A stretch of 64,000 bases of DNA from Serinus canaria (GCF_022539315.1 NC_066317.1:29520048-29584047); one strand, 5' to 3'. Positions 35,742-49,700 are shown, counted from the stretch's first letter. Numbers and translations: made by a program. The notes: generated from the letters alone by a model not told the origin.

Positions 35742-38127
35742 GATCCTTAATTACTCTTTCACAATAGGCTTCAGTCTACTACTGTATTTAAGTGAAAACT
35801 ATTTGATAGTTTTCCCTTGTCAACTGACATTGTTTTTTTTCTTTAAAAAGAAAAGCAAACCTCAGCACAGTCCTCAAGCATATTTATTCTGATACTTTTA
35901 CTTAAGCCAGTGCCAATGTCTCTTAGTTACACTGTTTCATATCAAACTATTCTCTCACGTGACTCCAGACTAATTCAAACAGACTATGTTAATCTTTTAG
36001 AGTGCTTTTGATATAAGGTACCAGAATATCACTTTGAACGTGAATTCTGCATCTCTAGCGCACGGGCTCCTGCCAGTTCTGCTGTGCCTGCTGCTTGTTA
36101 TGTTTTCTCATATCCTTGAGAGCCTGCAACAGAGTGCTGTTGGAAGCTTACATTACAAATTTCTGCAAAATATCAGATGTAATCTAGTTCTTCTCATGGT
36201 GAGTAATCTTTTACAGATGTTGTTTTACAAATGGAGAGCTTAATGCATCTACCACTTCTGGAAGTCTTTGACAAGTGGAAAATGGTCCCACGTGATCTTT
36301 GTATATATTTTGTATTAGTGTACGTTATAAACAAGTACTGTGGTAGTACAGTGTCTGTAGAATTATTTTGAGTGTGCAAACACTATTAATCACCTGCTTA
36401 ACTTTCAGTGTTCATTATCTGGCTAGTTCTGGAAGATAAAGAAGTGGATGGAGAAATGTATAGAGCTCAGGTCAAAGGCAGCCAAAGTCTCTACAGAAAA
36501 CGAAGTGGAGGATTGCAAGAAGTTAGAATCAAGGTATAGAGGAAGTATATGAAAGTTCATCATTAAACTGGTCTCCAAGTGGCAGAGGTGTATTGGGTAA
36601 AAATCCCCAAAGTGAAGAACAGCTTTCTGAAATGAGATTTCAAGTAGAAAGATACAGACCATACAAGTCCAGTTCACTGCTAACAGTCCTTGGCTGCATT
36701 CCCTAACCCAGGACACACCCAGTTTTCCAAAATGTTCAGGTTTGCTGCTCTCACTAAACAGCTCTTGCTGCAAAACAGAAATCCCTTCTCCAGAGAACCA
36801 ACTTGATGAAGGACTGTCAGGCTTATAAGAATTTGTAACAGAAAGAAATTGCCATTTACTTTTATATTCTGAACTTTACTCCTGTAAAATCAGCCTCTAA
36901 GTGATAGTCAATTGAAGTTTTTCAAAAGCAGATGCAGGGCTAGGAGAGTAGGGCAGGATCTTTCCTGGTTATGGAAGAGGGAAAGCTTAGTGGTGATTTC
37001 CTTTCCTTCATTGCAGACTTCCCTTCCATCCTGCAGAGCTTCACCTGCCTGAGCTGTCCCAAGCAGAGTGTAAATGCCTCTGCTGGTCTCTTGCTCAGCC
37101 CAGGCAAGAGCAGCAATGCTCTCTATCTCTGAGTGATTTCACATCCATTCCTGCATTATATCCAGATAGTCAGAGCTGAATTTTATTTCTAATGTACAAA
37201 TTGAAAATTCAGTACACATTGAAACGTGCTTGGTTTTGCCTCTGCATTTGCATTCTTTTCCAGCTTCCAGTCTTCTTGGACATGCCTGGTCCTTCCTGAT
37301 GCCCAGAGGCATTGGACTATCCAGATCTGGTTAAGCACAGTCTGTGATGCACCACACAGTTCAGAGAGAGGTTTCAAGTATCTGACTGCAGGAAAGTCAG
37401 GGTGTCAAGGAGCTGGGATAATTCCAGATTCCCTGCTGACAGAGATAACAGAGGGCCAGCAAAGCCCTTGCCAGCCCTCAAGGTAGATCAGCCTCTGTAA
37501 TTCTTCTGCTAGGCAGTGGAGAACCAAAAGGGCTGCAGACAAGCAAGGTTTAAAGCAAGCCAGAAGTAAATAGTTGGTACGTTTATTTGTAACACACTTC
37601 TAAAATGCTGTCTTAAATGGGAAAATAAAGGCATTATTAGGGCTACATATGTCCTCAACTGGAAATGTTCCAGTCATCAATGAGAAAAATTTAAGGTTTC
37701 AGGACAGACAGTAACAGGATGCTTTGGCCTGAAAATATGAAAATGCTACTTCTGAGGAAAGATAATCCAAAACAAAGACATTCATATATAGCTTGGAGAA
37801 AAGTGTCAAAGGGGGGAGTGGTAGTTCTAGAGGGACTAGAGAAAAGATTTTGAAAGCTAAGCATGAATATTTGCCTAAGAATGAATTTAGTAAGAGATCA
37901 TGTGATAATTCTATAACTATCCTTTTCAGTAGATACAGAAAAAAAAAATTGAGCACAAAATGAAGACTTTGATTTCTTATGTATCCCATTAAAATGTGAA
38001 AGCCAGTTCTAAAATCCCATCTGAATCAGGTCCTAAAGTCTTATCCTATAACATGGGGGGGAAAAACCTAAGAAAACAGGATTGCTTGTGGTTTCTGTGT
38101 TAGGTTCTTCCAGAAATTTATACTGGG
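35742..38127. other. Intergenic DNA, no gene seen
   Basis: Nothing recognisable. A 69-codon frame at 36034-36243 starts with a hydrophobic, signal-peptide-like stretch (GLLPVLLCLLLVMFSHIL) but has no conserved continuation and is most likely chance. A 116-codon minus-strand frame at 36423-36773 is also unrecognised. Confidence 0.55.
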
Positions 38128-38148
38128 TTTTTTTTTTTTTTTTTTTTT
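38128..38148. repeat. Poly(T) run
   Basis: About 21 consecutive T residues, a simple mononucleotide repeat in intergenic DNA. Confidence 0.9.
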
Positions 38149-40683
38149 GGAACTAGAAGTTTCACACCACGAGCTGACTTGTGCTGAAAAAGCACCTCAG
38201 ACCTCAGCTGGGAAGAGTGTGTGTGTGAGCCTGAGAGGGGAAAAGCCCTTTTAGTTTTTTCAATCAACATAGATTTCAAAACCTTGTTACCATTAAAGTG
38301 AATTTCTGATATGACCACACTATTCGTATTTAGAAAAATCCTGATGGAAATTATGGGAAAAAGTCAGTAGCTCAAGATAGGCTTTGAAAGTAGCTGAGCT
38401 AGTGGCAGGAGTAATAGCAGCAGATATGTGAGAGGTGAAACATAGTACCATAATGAATCCTTGTACCTGCAAGGTACCAGACTGAGAGCAATACGTTACA
38501 GCCATTACTCATATCAGGCAGTGGTGACAGGATGACAAATGGTAATTTAAATTAGGCAGACAATGAAAGCTCTGATTATTCAATTAACATACAGCTTTAT
38601 GAAATGAAAGATGTCTATTTTTTTTAACGTTGGCAACTTTTATCTCCAACTTTGCAATACCTGATACTAAGTGAAGAATTTTAGAGACTTTCAAGAAACA
38701 GACTCTCATGTCAATATGAGCCTATGTTATATATATTTTTTTTGGCAAAGTACTTATACTATCATAATCAAAGACACTCACTGTGATAACATTTCAGAAT
38801 AGGTTTTTACTGGGCAAAGACATTGTTCTACGACAAATTAATCAGTTTTAGCAAGTTTTGAATCAGTTTTGACTGCCTATCATTCACTAACCCTAAAGGA
38901 TGACAAATTCAGTCTCAAGTATGCCATGGTTTTGTTCATCTGTGATGGACCAGAGCCTGCATACAGTAGAACACCTCCAGAGCCAAAACTCCATGTCAAA
39001 TGTTTAAAATAATATCTGTTTTTGAAAAATGTGCACACCTAATAAACCTCAGACATATGCTTACATTTCCATGCCCTGAAATATCCAGGCAAAGGGCAAA
39101 GAAACAAGGCTTGGCTTGAAGATTTTTTTATAATTTTTAATTTTTTTCTGTTGAAGACAAGTTTGCTAGAAAAGGCCAGGGGAAAGAACAGTGCCAGCAA
39201 TATCCTTACACAGGTGAAACTCAGGGCACAGAGAAGGGTGTTGCCCTCCCAAGCAGGGCCTGGGGATGCTGCCATTTCCAGGTCTCCAAGGTCTCCATGG
39301 AAATACCTGCCTTAGTGGGAGCCCCAGGGACAATAAATATGCAAAACCTCACAATTGCAAAATGAATGCTCAAAAGGTAGGGATTTGGCTAGCTTCCAAT
39401 TTTAAAATAAATTAAGACTGCCTTTCAAGGCTCTAAGGCAGCCAGATTCTATCAGTTCTCACTACATTTTAAATAACTCCCCTGGCTTCTCTCCAACAGG
39501 AACAACTTATTACACTGCTGTGGCTTTGAACTGAGGGCTCAACACACAGGCACAGAAAATGAACTTTTAAAAGATTAATGTGAAAAGTAGTAATTCTAAC
39601 TCTTTGGCAAAGAGATTCATCTGACTAAGAAAACAAAAAAAAATATCAGCCTTCTAAATATCAGACTAAATTGGCCCAGACAGATGAACTATAATTTTGC
39701 AGTTATCTGGGATGTGAAAAATGAGGCACGCCCTGGGTGCTGGGCAGGACACCATTGTGCTCAAAGTGCCAGCTTATTCTAGTCAGGGGCAGGAAGCAAC
39801 GCCCAACGGATAGCTCTACAGAATCAGCAGCATCTCCTGTGTCTCTTGCCCCTCAGATTTCATCAGGAATATTAACTGAAGCCAGAAGGGATTGATTGAT
39901 TGATTGATTGATAAATTTTAGCACAGATGCTGCAATTTCAGCCTTTAAATGTAAGTAGTCTTGGTGATTCATAGCTCTGTGCCCTTAATAATTTACCTCC
40001 CACTTCTACAAGTGTAGTCTGCCATAAATAGGTTACCAAAGACTTATCCAAGCTGTTGTACTCTGAGGGAAAAATCCTACCCCAGCCTCTTTTCCTTTCC
40101 CCAGTCCTCAGTCTGCTCTCCTCAGGCTTGAAGTCCATCCAGTTGTGGAAGAAGACAGCCACTGCTACAGCATGGAGGAATTTACTCACGGGATGCAAGC
40201 AACAAGGAAAGAGAAGGAAGATTGCTTCCTGTGGCAGGACCCATCCTGCACTATTTTTGTACCTCCAGACAATCCCCTCTAACTCCTTAAAGGAATTGGA
40301 AAAGATCCTTCCAGCCTGATGGAACCACCCCAGTGGTGACAGCCAAGTTTATTAATGGAAGCACCATGTAGTCTAAGTAGTATTGCTGCTGTGGAGGTGT
40401 TTCTCTGATACCACACTTGCATAATCTCAGGTCATATATGCAATTGAAATAGGCTAATAAATGGGTTCAAAAGAGGAGGGAGGACATTATTCTCTCACAG
40501 GGAAGGATTCACTGAATTAGACTAAATTCCCCACAGGCAACACACTCACATTTCTGACTTATTCAGCCCCTTTCCTTTAGTGGAAAAGGAGTGTAAAAAA
40601 GTTCAGCAAGAAAATTGCTGTCATTGACTTCAGTGAGCTGATATTTCAATGTTGAAATTTTATTATTAATATTTTTAAGAGGG
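38149..40683. other. Intergenic DNA, no gene seen
   Basis: AT-rich sequence with an ATTG microsatellite at 39891-39912. No exon or transposon was recognised. The overlapping ORFs at 39938-40319 on both strands have no known counterpart. Confidence 0.55.
39891..39912. repeat. (ATTG)n microsatellite
   Basis: Five and a half perfect ATTG units. Confidence 0.95.
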
Positions 40684-40722
40684 TTAGAAATATGCTCTTT
40701 GGCTTAGAAATATGCTCTTTGG
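40684..40722. repeat. Perfect tandem duplication, 20-bp period
   Basis: TTAGAAATATGCTCTTTGG at 40684-40702 is repeated exactly at 40704-40722. The lack of divergence points to a recent duplication. Confidence 0.93.
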
Positions 40723-41198
40723 TGGTTTTTTTTTTGCCCCTGACCGAAAGGGAAACAAGCAACTGCTTTAAACTTCCCATGAAAAGAAAAAACCAACAGG
40801 AGAAGCCTACTGGAGAATGTTTAAAAGTAATGCTATTTTTGTCAGCAGTCACCCTGAGTTCAGAACTAAATAATAAAACATTAAGTAAAACTGTAAAGAG
40901 TGTGCATCTTCAGCAATAACTTGTCGAATGTTGACTACACTAGGAAAGACATTAAATCACAGCCTTTTGATCTGCTGAGGGAGCATCATCAAGCCAGTGT
41001 TTACAAGAATGGTAGGTCAAATGTGTATTATTCACACATAGAATGCCAACAAGAAGATGGAGGAGCTCACTCATCCCAGATTACCCCAGCATCACTCTGA
41101 AGTACTTCTCTTCTGTCAAGTGTCACTCTTGGCAAGATGTAGGCACCGGTCGTGCCTACGCAGCAATGCAGGGCGTGACTGAGGAAAATGTGGGTCAT

Positions 41199-41240
41199 GC
41201 AAAAAGGGATTCAGCAAAAAGGGATTAATGCAAAAAGGGG
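41199..41240. repeat. Three-copy tandem repeat of about 15 bp
   Basis: GCAAAAAGGGATTCA-like units start at 41199, 41214 and 41230, the last one decayed to GCAAAAAGGGG. Confidence 0.85.
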
Positions 41241-41742
41241 AAAGGATTCCACAAAAACCAGGAGGCCAGCTGTCCTACTGGGTAGCTGCAGCATGCTGTC
41301 TGTGCATGCAGAGGAGAGAAGGAGCTCAGGGGGATGCTCCTGTGATGGTTGAGTGCTGGAGCACTCCAGGCATAGAGAGCCACAGAGAGAGCTGGGCATG
41401 CTCAGCCTGACCTGGGGGATGGCTGCCTCCAGCACTAGGATGGGGAGGGCTGGACAAGAGACAGGCAGGTCCTTCTCAGAGGTGCACAGGGAAAACACAA
41501 GAAGCAATGGTCATGGGTAGGAGCAAGGGAAAATCCAACTAACCTTTCCTTCCCCTCTGCTCCAGGGAAACCAGTTAAGGATGCAAAAGGATGCCTGGGG
41601 AACATGTCAAATATATCATTGCAGGTACTCAAAACTCTCCTGGACAAGATTCTGAATGCCTGATTTGACTTAAATGTTGTTCATGTTGGAGCAAGGGTTG
41701 AATTACGGATCTCCAGAGCTCCCATCTAACATGAATGAGGAC

Positions 41743-41778
41743 ACACAGAAGAAAAACCAAACACAGAAGAAAAGCCAA
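41743..41778. repeat. Tandem duplication, 18-bp period
   Basis: ACACAGAAGAAAAACCAA is followed directly by ACACAGAAGAAAAGCCAA, with one difference between copies. Confidence 0.88.
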
Positions 41779-43879
41779 AAAAAAAAAATCCACTGGTTAT
41801 CCAGATGGAAGATGGCAATGGCTGGCCATGACCAGCATCACCAGCATTTCCAGAAGCTGACAAAGTTTGGAAATAAAACATTTGTGAAAGGTGTGAGATT
41901 GAAGGATATCATTGTATCCTGCCCTTCAGTTCAAGCCACAAATTACAGGAAGGGAAACCATCAGGCACCCCTTTGCCCCATTCGAGATACCTCCCAAGGT
42001 TCAGTACAGCAGGCGTCCTGGCAATGCATGTGGAGTGAGTCTGCTTTTCACTGGGCTGTGGGAAGAGAAACCTTTAAAGTTTTTCCCATGTGACATCTTG
42101 ACTGCATGCAGTTTCCTTTCTGTCCTGCATCTTCAAAAACTTCTGTAAACTGTTTCAGTTTCATAAGTAAAATATTTGCTTGCTTTAACCTTAATGTGGC
42201 TTGAATGAAAATGAGTCTCACAATGTTTACAATCAAGACACCCTGTAAAATTGCATTTGTGTACTCCTCCGAACGTATCCGAAAAGGTATAAATTGCATT
42301 CCTGACTAGGTGCTCCAGGGCTGCAGAGTTGGCAACACAGAAGTGCTGCCGTTTGTGTGGGATTTTTCAGTGGAGGACAATCTAAAGAGCTGCAAGAGTG
42401 TCCCTGCAGTAGGCTGGCATGCCAGCAAGCAGCACACCTCAACCCTGAAGGCTCAAAGACCTGCACTATTTTTTGTAATAACTTGTTATATGTTGGTGAT
42501 AGCTTGGGGTGAGGAGAAATCAGCTTACATTTTTCATTTTAATGTGTCCAGCACACACATTAGCTTTTTAGAGCAGTACATTTGTGAGAGCAAGCCTGTG
42601 TGCTGGAGGCTGGGAAAGGTCACTTCTGAGTCACATCACAATATTAATTGCATTTACTACACTCAAATTTGTAGCAAGTGATTGTACAAGTCTTCATTTA
42701 GAGAGCATTGCTGAAATCCACTTTCTTCTTTCACAGGCTATAACAAAGAATATTTGTTTGATATGACCAGAAAGAAAGAAATCTGGGAAGTATTTAATGC
42801 TTTAAACATGTAACAACAGCAGAGCTACAAGCTAGAATTAAACAGGTTAAAAATATTTTTCTTCTGTCTTTTTTGTATCTCCTGATATCATGCCTGATCC
42901 CAGCATGATCTGGGACGTGCTAACAAAAGACTCAGTCTAACAAACATAATTATGTCTTTTATTAGATACCTAGTTAAGTACTGTATAGACCATTGTTGGT
43001 TGTATCTCAAAGAAACTTTCAGTCTCTTCCTATGGAGATAAAATGAGACAGTTAAAATATTTTGGACTTGATTTAGCAGCTCTTTTCTTTTTTCAAACAA
43101 GCACCACCAGGGAGCTGCCAGAGTAGAGGTTCCTCTTTTTAGGAAGACCACGAACCTCTAAGGATGCTAGGGAAGGGAGTGAACCCAAATCTGTTCCCTC
43201 CATGAGCCAAGTCTTCTTCCTTTTGCTGACCACCACTGCTCAGTTACTGTGACAAGGGTTTGTCCCAGGGCTGAGTGCTTCTGAGTTAGGACTTTCTCAC
43301 ATTTTCCAGCCAAGGTTTAATTATGGCCAGTTTTACTCTGTGCTCTTCCTGAGACAGTTTACATAGCTGTCTGTTCACTGAAGTTCACAGGCAGTAATCT
43401 TGCCCCCATCCCCCTTTACTAAAAGAAAGGGGTAACCTTTTTTTTCCCCCACCCTAATACAAACACAATTGATTCAAACCCCAATACCACTAGCTTTTTT
43501 CAATATGTTGAAACTTTTTGTCTTGGGGTTTGCTTCCAGCTTTGGCTGCTGGAGCTAAAAACCCCCCCTCTCTAACCAATGAAGGAATGTTTTCCTACTG
43601 CAGTAGTTACAAGGGAAACTTGTAAATATGCCTCAGGGGAGCTCTGGCATCTCAAAAACCAGAAGAGAAATAAAATTTTATCAAGCATGCTGTGTTATCT
43701 TAATGCAATTTGAGGTGTTTCAGAAGTTTGTAATATTGCAGTAGGTGCATGGTTTGATGAACACAGGAGTCTCTGGGTATTTGTCATCCATTTAGTTTTC
43801 CTCCCACCTTTCCAAGACTGTTTCTATTTGTCTTTACAAGTTGTCTGAGCGGAGCCATCTGTCAAATGTGGCAGCAGAG

Positions 43880-43897
43880 ACACACACACACACACAG
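43880..43897. repeat. (AC)n microsatellite
   Basis: A short perfect dinucleotide run of about nine units. Confidence 0.9.
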
Positions 43898-45673
43898 AAG
43901 TTCCCAGGCTCAACCTGCCCCAGTCAGCAAGGATGCTGCTTCTGACCTACCAAACCTATGACTCCCTTCAGTCTGTCCCAAGAAAGAGCAGCTGATCACC
44001 ACCAGACATTCCCTAGCAATGCTGCCCTCTCATCTTAAGCAGTGGCTCTACTTTCTTAAGGAAACTCATGAGGGGAGAATGTTTGTAATGGTGTATCAGG
44101 TGAGCTCTTCTTCAGTGCAAACAACTTGCAGCTGTTTTCTTCCTTCAAGGCTTCCTCAGTTTCCCCACTCCACGCCTGGATGTTCCCCTGTGTTTGTACA
44201 GTCAGAAGCCTCCAGGGTGTCCTGCTGCTCCAAAGGTGCCACATGTGGCTCAGAGCCCGTTTCTGGCAGGCCCAGGAAAACTGACAAGCTATCCTGGACA
44301 ATTGCTGAGGCACTTTGTTCCAGGACACCGGCTATCAATCTCATTTATTGGCACAGTGCTGCACTGTAGTGATGTAAAAACCACTGAAAGGAAAACTGCT
44401 TGGATGGAGTTACCTGAAATATGCTTTTCAGTTTGTTTCTTTACTTGTGTTCACCAGATGAAAGTGCAGCTCACTGAACTCACTGCAGTGGCAGCAGTAG
44501 CAGTTTCATGCCATCACTGTCCCATCTGCACTGGGTGCCCCCATACCTTGTCCTCTTCCTCTGTTTCCCTACCCACGCCCATTTCAAGTCTCACCTCAGA
44601 GTGGCATTTTTAGTCATAATTTGCAAACCCCTGACTATGACACATGCCAAAGCAGAGTTCTCACCATTTCCACCAACATTCTATATTATCAAATGGTGGG
44701 GGCTGGTGACACCTCGAGTGGCCAAATTTTTGCTGGAGTTACATCGCATGACTCAGTACTGGTGTCGAAATCCCAGATTTTGCTGTGCATGTGATTGTTC
44801 TTTCCTCCCAACCCATGAGTGCCAGCAGGACACAAACACCTGCAATTTTTATCTCACTTCATGTTATACAGTGCCTCCTGAAACACAGAATTAGTTGCAC
44901 ACATGTAAGGCCCAAGTGAATACACAAAGTAGAAACCCAAGTACAGACATGCCCCCACAGCCTAGATGCCCTGTGAAATCTGCTGCAGCTTCAGCATCCT
45001 TTCCCAGCACAAACATCAAAAGAACTGCAGTGTGCTGGAGGCCAGCTTGGAAGAAACACTGACTGCATACAAACAAAGCCAGGACAAGAGAGACCAGAAG
45101 AGCTCTGGCTAAAGCAGGCAGCTCAGAAAGCAGGAGTGATGCTGGAGCAGGACATCATCAGTGGTGGTCCACATGGACCCAGACACTCACCATCCCTTGG
45201 GATCAGGTGCATGGTGAACCTGACATAATTCAAATGAGTATTTATACTTTATTAGTAAAGCAGATTAAATGGAATGAGAATTAGAAGATCCCATCTAATC
45301 CTCTTTGCAAATGAGGCTTTTTAAGATGTAAGACTTTTATACGATTTCTAGCCTTCAGAATTAAGGACAGTTATTTCTGATTAAGTTTTATTACTACATT
45401 CAAAATGAAATTACTTGTCATGATTTTTTGGTACTAAAAAGAGACAAAAATGAAAATCCAGAGATCTTCTTCAGCTGCTTAAAATTAACATCCAACTATG
45501 AATTGAACTGAACTAAAATTGAGTTAAGGGTCACTCTTTTTGGAAAAAGAATCCACAGTTTTGGGAAGATATGTTTATTTTTCTGTAGCACAAAACCTGT
45601 TATAACTTTCTTGGCTAGGGCAGTGGTTATTTCACATGCAAAAACTAATATCTCAACAACCATCTTCAAAGAG

Positions 45674-45713
45674 AGAAAGGCCTAAACACTAAAAGAAAGG
45701 CCTAAACTTTAAA
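45674..45713. repeat. Tandem duplication, 20-bp period
   Basis: Two copies of AGAAAGGCCTAAACACTAAA, the second with ACTTTAAA at the end. Confidence 0.88.
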
Positions 45714-46654
45714 AATATATATTTATTGAAGTTAGTTTAGTTTGGTTAAACTAATAATGATTGTGTCTGTCACTATGAGTTCAAATGGCAAGGTTAATGT
45801 TAACTTTTACATTTTTATTCTGGCCACCATCTGCTATAGAACAAAGGTCCTGTCTATGGGGATTTAAACCGGCAGCAAAAATTCCTGTTTAGGGTTTCTA
45901 TCTTCTCACACATGACCCAGCAGCAGTGAGTCTGAGGGAGAGACACAAAATACTGCAGCTTGCTTATCCACAGTCCATCTTGTTGCATTATCAGAGACAC
46001 CAGTAAATGGCATTAATTTTCAAATTTGCTTTCAAGGAAAAAAAAAAAATCGTCACCTTCCTTGATGTTGATCATTCTTCTAGGGTTTTTTAACTGTGTT
46101 TACAACAAGAAGTTAGAAAAGAAGATTAGCTGATTTTAGCAGAGGTGAGTCATAGAGATCTGCAGGAACCAGCCAAATTCAGCATTTGACTGTATTCTTT
46201 GCTTATTGCAGGCTCTAGAGCAAAGTGATGGACATTCACATGGGTATCAGAAAAACCAACTTTCTCATTTCTGTTTCTGTTGTGGGACTGAGCTGAGGAC
46301 CCCATATTTGCTCCTGTTCCCTGCCTATTCTTTGTCATCACTTTGAACAGCTGCATAAACAAATGCTTCACACACACATACACACAAGCTCTTTTATTGC
46401 AGAAAAGTCTTAAATGAAAATTTAAACTCTTAGGTTCAAGGGGGATGGTGCATGTGATGTTGCTGAAAACTTCCACCATCAGACTAATTTTGTGTCATAG
46501 CCATCAAAAGTCTTAGGTATTAAAAGTTTTGTGAAAACCTGAATGCAAAGCATTCACCACCACCTCTTTGATAAGAGTTTCACAAAACTGTTCAAAACCA
46601 CTGACTTCCTTCCTTGCTTGGGAAGAAACTTCACATTCACCAACAAATTACTTC

Positions 46655-46716
46655 TCTGGCTATTACTAAACACAAGTCTTTCCCTTTTGGATGACTTGTG
46701 TTTAGTAATAGCCAGA
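46655..46716. repeat. Perfect 24-bp inverted repeat, 14-nt loop
   Basis: The left arm 46655-46678 is the exact reverse complement of 46693-46716. The arm core is GCTATTACTAAACACAAGTC. The loop 46679-46692 is TTTCCCTTTTGGAT. The folded RNA would be a 62-nt hairpin, close to pre-miRNA size but without the usual bulges. A template-switch origin is the simpler explanation. Confidence 0.95.
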
Positions 46717-49700
46717 TAAATTTTCATTTATAAAATAAATACCCAAACAGTGCCACTTTTAATCATGAAAACTGCCGTGCAGCAGCTAATGAAGAAAGCC
46801 AGACACTGGCCTACCATAAACGAGTCCCCTGGCCCAAAACATAATTCCAAACATTACCAAGTTCAGCCTAATTTTTGACAGACCATTTCCAAATAAAGCA
46901 GAAGGGACATGCAAACATATCTTTCTCTCTCCAGTAGTTTTCAGAAACTGTAATTCAAACAGGGACCAAATCTAGCAGACCAGATTCAGGCAAAATACAA
47001 TTTTCATTTAAATCAGCCAGAGCTACTGGTGACTAGCATGCAGCATTAAACCACGTGTACTTATTAGCGTCCTAAGAGAAACATGAATTTTAAAACAGAT
47101 GGTAGAATTTGAAAGAAATTGAATCACAAAATAAGATCATTAACATAAATGCTTCCTCTTCTAATCAGCTACCACTGTGGTACTATCAACTGGAGTGTTG
47201 GTGAATATCATTCATTTCCTCATCCCAGAATGTAAAGATATGAATTTTTCCCCACCCCCCCACACCCTTTGCACAAGCACTTTTTTTCCCCTCAGTGTTT
47301 CCCTCAGTTAGAAAAAAAATTAGAGTGGACCATTTGCTCTCCTTCCCAAGTGCAAAGTTTTCTGTACTGACGGAAAAAATGCTAAATGTTGACACAGAGA
47401 GATATTCTGGGACGACATTTCCGACTTATCCCTCCCACACTAGAGTACAACCTGTCAGGTGCAGGCAAAATAGCTTGGCAAAACAGCTAAAAAAGTACAA
47501 CCATGGAAGAAAAAAAGCAGAGCTCAAGCATTCACATTTCTCAGTTTACATAGCAAGTAAACAACCAGTACTTTGTGCTCGAACCATTCAGCTACAAATA
47601 AGTTGTTTTTTTCACCTTCTCCAACAGGATTTCTGCAGCCAGAATTTAACCCCCAGTTTAACCACATCATGGACCAGAGCACTGGTTAAAATGCTCTTCA
47701 CTAGCAATGGCTATGAGAACTGGCTTGCTGGGACACAATATAGGTAGGAACTAGAGCACCAGTAAAACCCAGTCATCACAAGAAGCAAGGATGCTTAAAG
47801 CATACTAGCATTCTACAAGGAATATCAAAGCTACCTCAGAAAAAAAAGTCACATAAAAATGGAACTCCCTTACCTGACAGAGCTTTCAAAAGTGCACATC
47901 CATCCTAATTCCCCAAGTGCAACAAGCAAATAAGCTGCTGTGGCTTCTTTTCCTTGAGGAACACAACAATGCAGGGTCCTGCCTACCCCCTCACTCAGCT
48001 GTAAGCTGTTGGTTCTGTCAGATCCTGTCCAGGTCCTGACCTGCCTGAGCCCCAGATGACAGCAATGGGCAACTTGTCCTGCAGGACCCTCAGGGAACTT
48101 AATTTTTTTTTTTTTTTTGGTGCTGAGGACCTGGCATAGTACTCTTTTTCTCAGGAAAAAGAAGCAGCACACTCCTGAGATTATCACAAAGTTCCCAAAA
48201 GGGCTCTGTGCAAGGGGGCTGCTGGGCCTGAATCACAGGAGCACCAGGTACATAATTTTGCTTTAAGCATGCTTAGCCTGAGTAAAAACTCTGTGAAACT
48301 GTTACAGGCATCAGCTTAAAATTTTGGGCAAGGCAATCACAGGTTTTGCTCATTTCCAGTGTAATTCACAGTGGCGACATGGGTTTTGATCTGCAGTAAT
48401 TTAAACTGTAACAGGCCATGGAATTTAAATCTCAAGCTTTTGTTTGATGTTACCTAAAGTTAGGTGCTGCAAATGCTGCAGAAATAAATTTTTAGATTAA
48501 AAATGCTCACTGTAGTAATTTCTTTCCTCTTCTGGGTTGAAGGAGTAAGGCTAAATATAGATATGAGGCCAAAAGATTTAAGCATATTATGCTGCAGGTA
48601 CAGGGCTGAATTTCAAAATCATTACCACCTTCCCCGCCATCAACTTATTGTCAATTATTTATACACAGAAAAGAAATCATGTAGAGATATCCATGTGTTT
48701 GCTCTCCCATGAATAAAGGCACAAAACTTCTACCTATTATTTTCCCAGCTGGAAGCTAATCCGCCCTAAATTTTGCTGCAGTGCTGAAGATTTCTGAAAA
48801 GCTTCACAGATGACTGAGTTGAAGCTTCAATACACAGGATCTCTCAGTAGGCAAAAGAGTATCATCCTCTGTTTGTCATCAGCCTTTTTAAAGCAGGAAG
48901 AAGATGAAGAAAAGAACAGATGAACCTGTTGAGAGGTTCTTACAGCATTACTTTCCCCAGCAGTGTTAATAACTACCCTGCAATTTTGCACAGTTATTTC
49001 AAGGCCTTAAGAACTGAGGACTGACTGAAATTCAGTAGTGCTGTGCTGCAAATGCGAGTGAAATTGAGAATTTCCTTTCACCCTGGAAGTCTGTGGAGCT
49101 GCTGGACTCTCCATGCAGCTGTTTCTGCTGACACCTGATGTTCAAGGTGGGCTAACAGGCTTTCACTGTTGCAGAACCTACAAGGCAGCTCCCTGCTTAG
49201 CAAGAACCTGCACAAATTGATCGGGCAAGCTCTTGTCAGGATTAGTATGGGTATAAACTGAGCCTGGAATGGATTTAGTTTTTTTTTCCCTGGGGCTTTC
49301 TAGTGCAGTTTTGAGCCATTTGTCCCACTGAAGTACTGATTCAACAGAAGAGAATGAGGTGTTTGATCTCTTGATGTATGATCTTCTTTTCTCTTTTGTT
49401 TTCAAGTTCACCTGAACTTCTGAACTGGTATCTTTTTTCTCCAGTTAGTTTCAGTGACTGTTTCATGGCACAGTGATTTGGAAAATGCTCATTTTATTAA
49501 AGCTTATATTTCAGTCATCTTTCAGCTCCAGAGACAATTATATCACTGAATGTGATAAAGCTAAGGCTGTTAACATACAGATGGCAAAAACTGTTGGTGC
49601 AGCAGAAAAGGAATGGCAAGTGTTTAATCCTACCAGCTGCTCCAAATCCTGTGCAGGGGCAAGAAAACACTCTGAAACCTTCTCCTTGTACAACACTAGC

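Larger units (their letters stand above)
40723..46654. other. Intergenic DNA with several short duplications, no gene seen
   Basis: The longest ORFs (139 codons at 41674-42093 and at 44194-44613, 128 codons at 44508-44894) have low-complexity or mixed composition and no recognised domain. The part from 41,000 to 44,900 is somewhat more GC-rich than the surroundings. Short tandem duplications are at 41199-41240, 41743-41778 and 45674-45713, an (AC)n run is at 43880-43897, and a perfect 14-bp palindrome GCTGGCATGCCAGC is at 42413-42426. No CR1 piece was recognised here. Confidence 0.5.

Noticed and set aside
36034..36243. 69-codon frame beginning with a signal-peptide-like hydrophobic segment
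   Set aside because: No continuation into a domain, no splice or promoter context, and the hydrophobic composition is expected from T-rich DNA.
41674..42093. 139-codon frame with a KNQTQKKSQKKK segment
   Set aside because: The Lys/Gln-rich part is simply the 18-bp tandem duplication at 41743-41778 followed by an A run. No domain is recognisable.
44194..44613. 139-codon frame with Cys/His/Ser-rich composition
   Set aside because: It has several competing ORFs in other frames over the same bases and no recognisable motif pattern. It was considered as a zinc-finger relic and dismissed, since no C2H2 spacing repeats.
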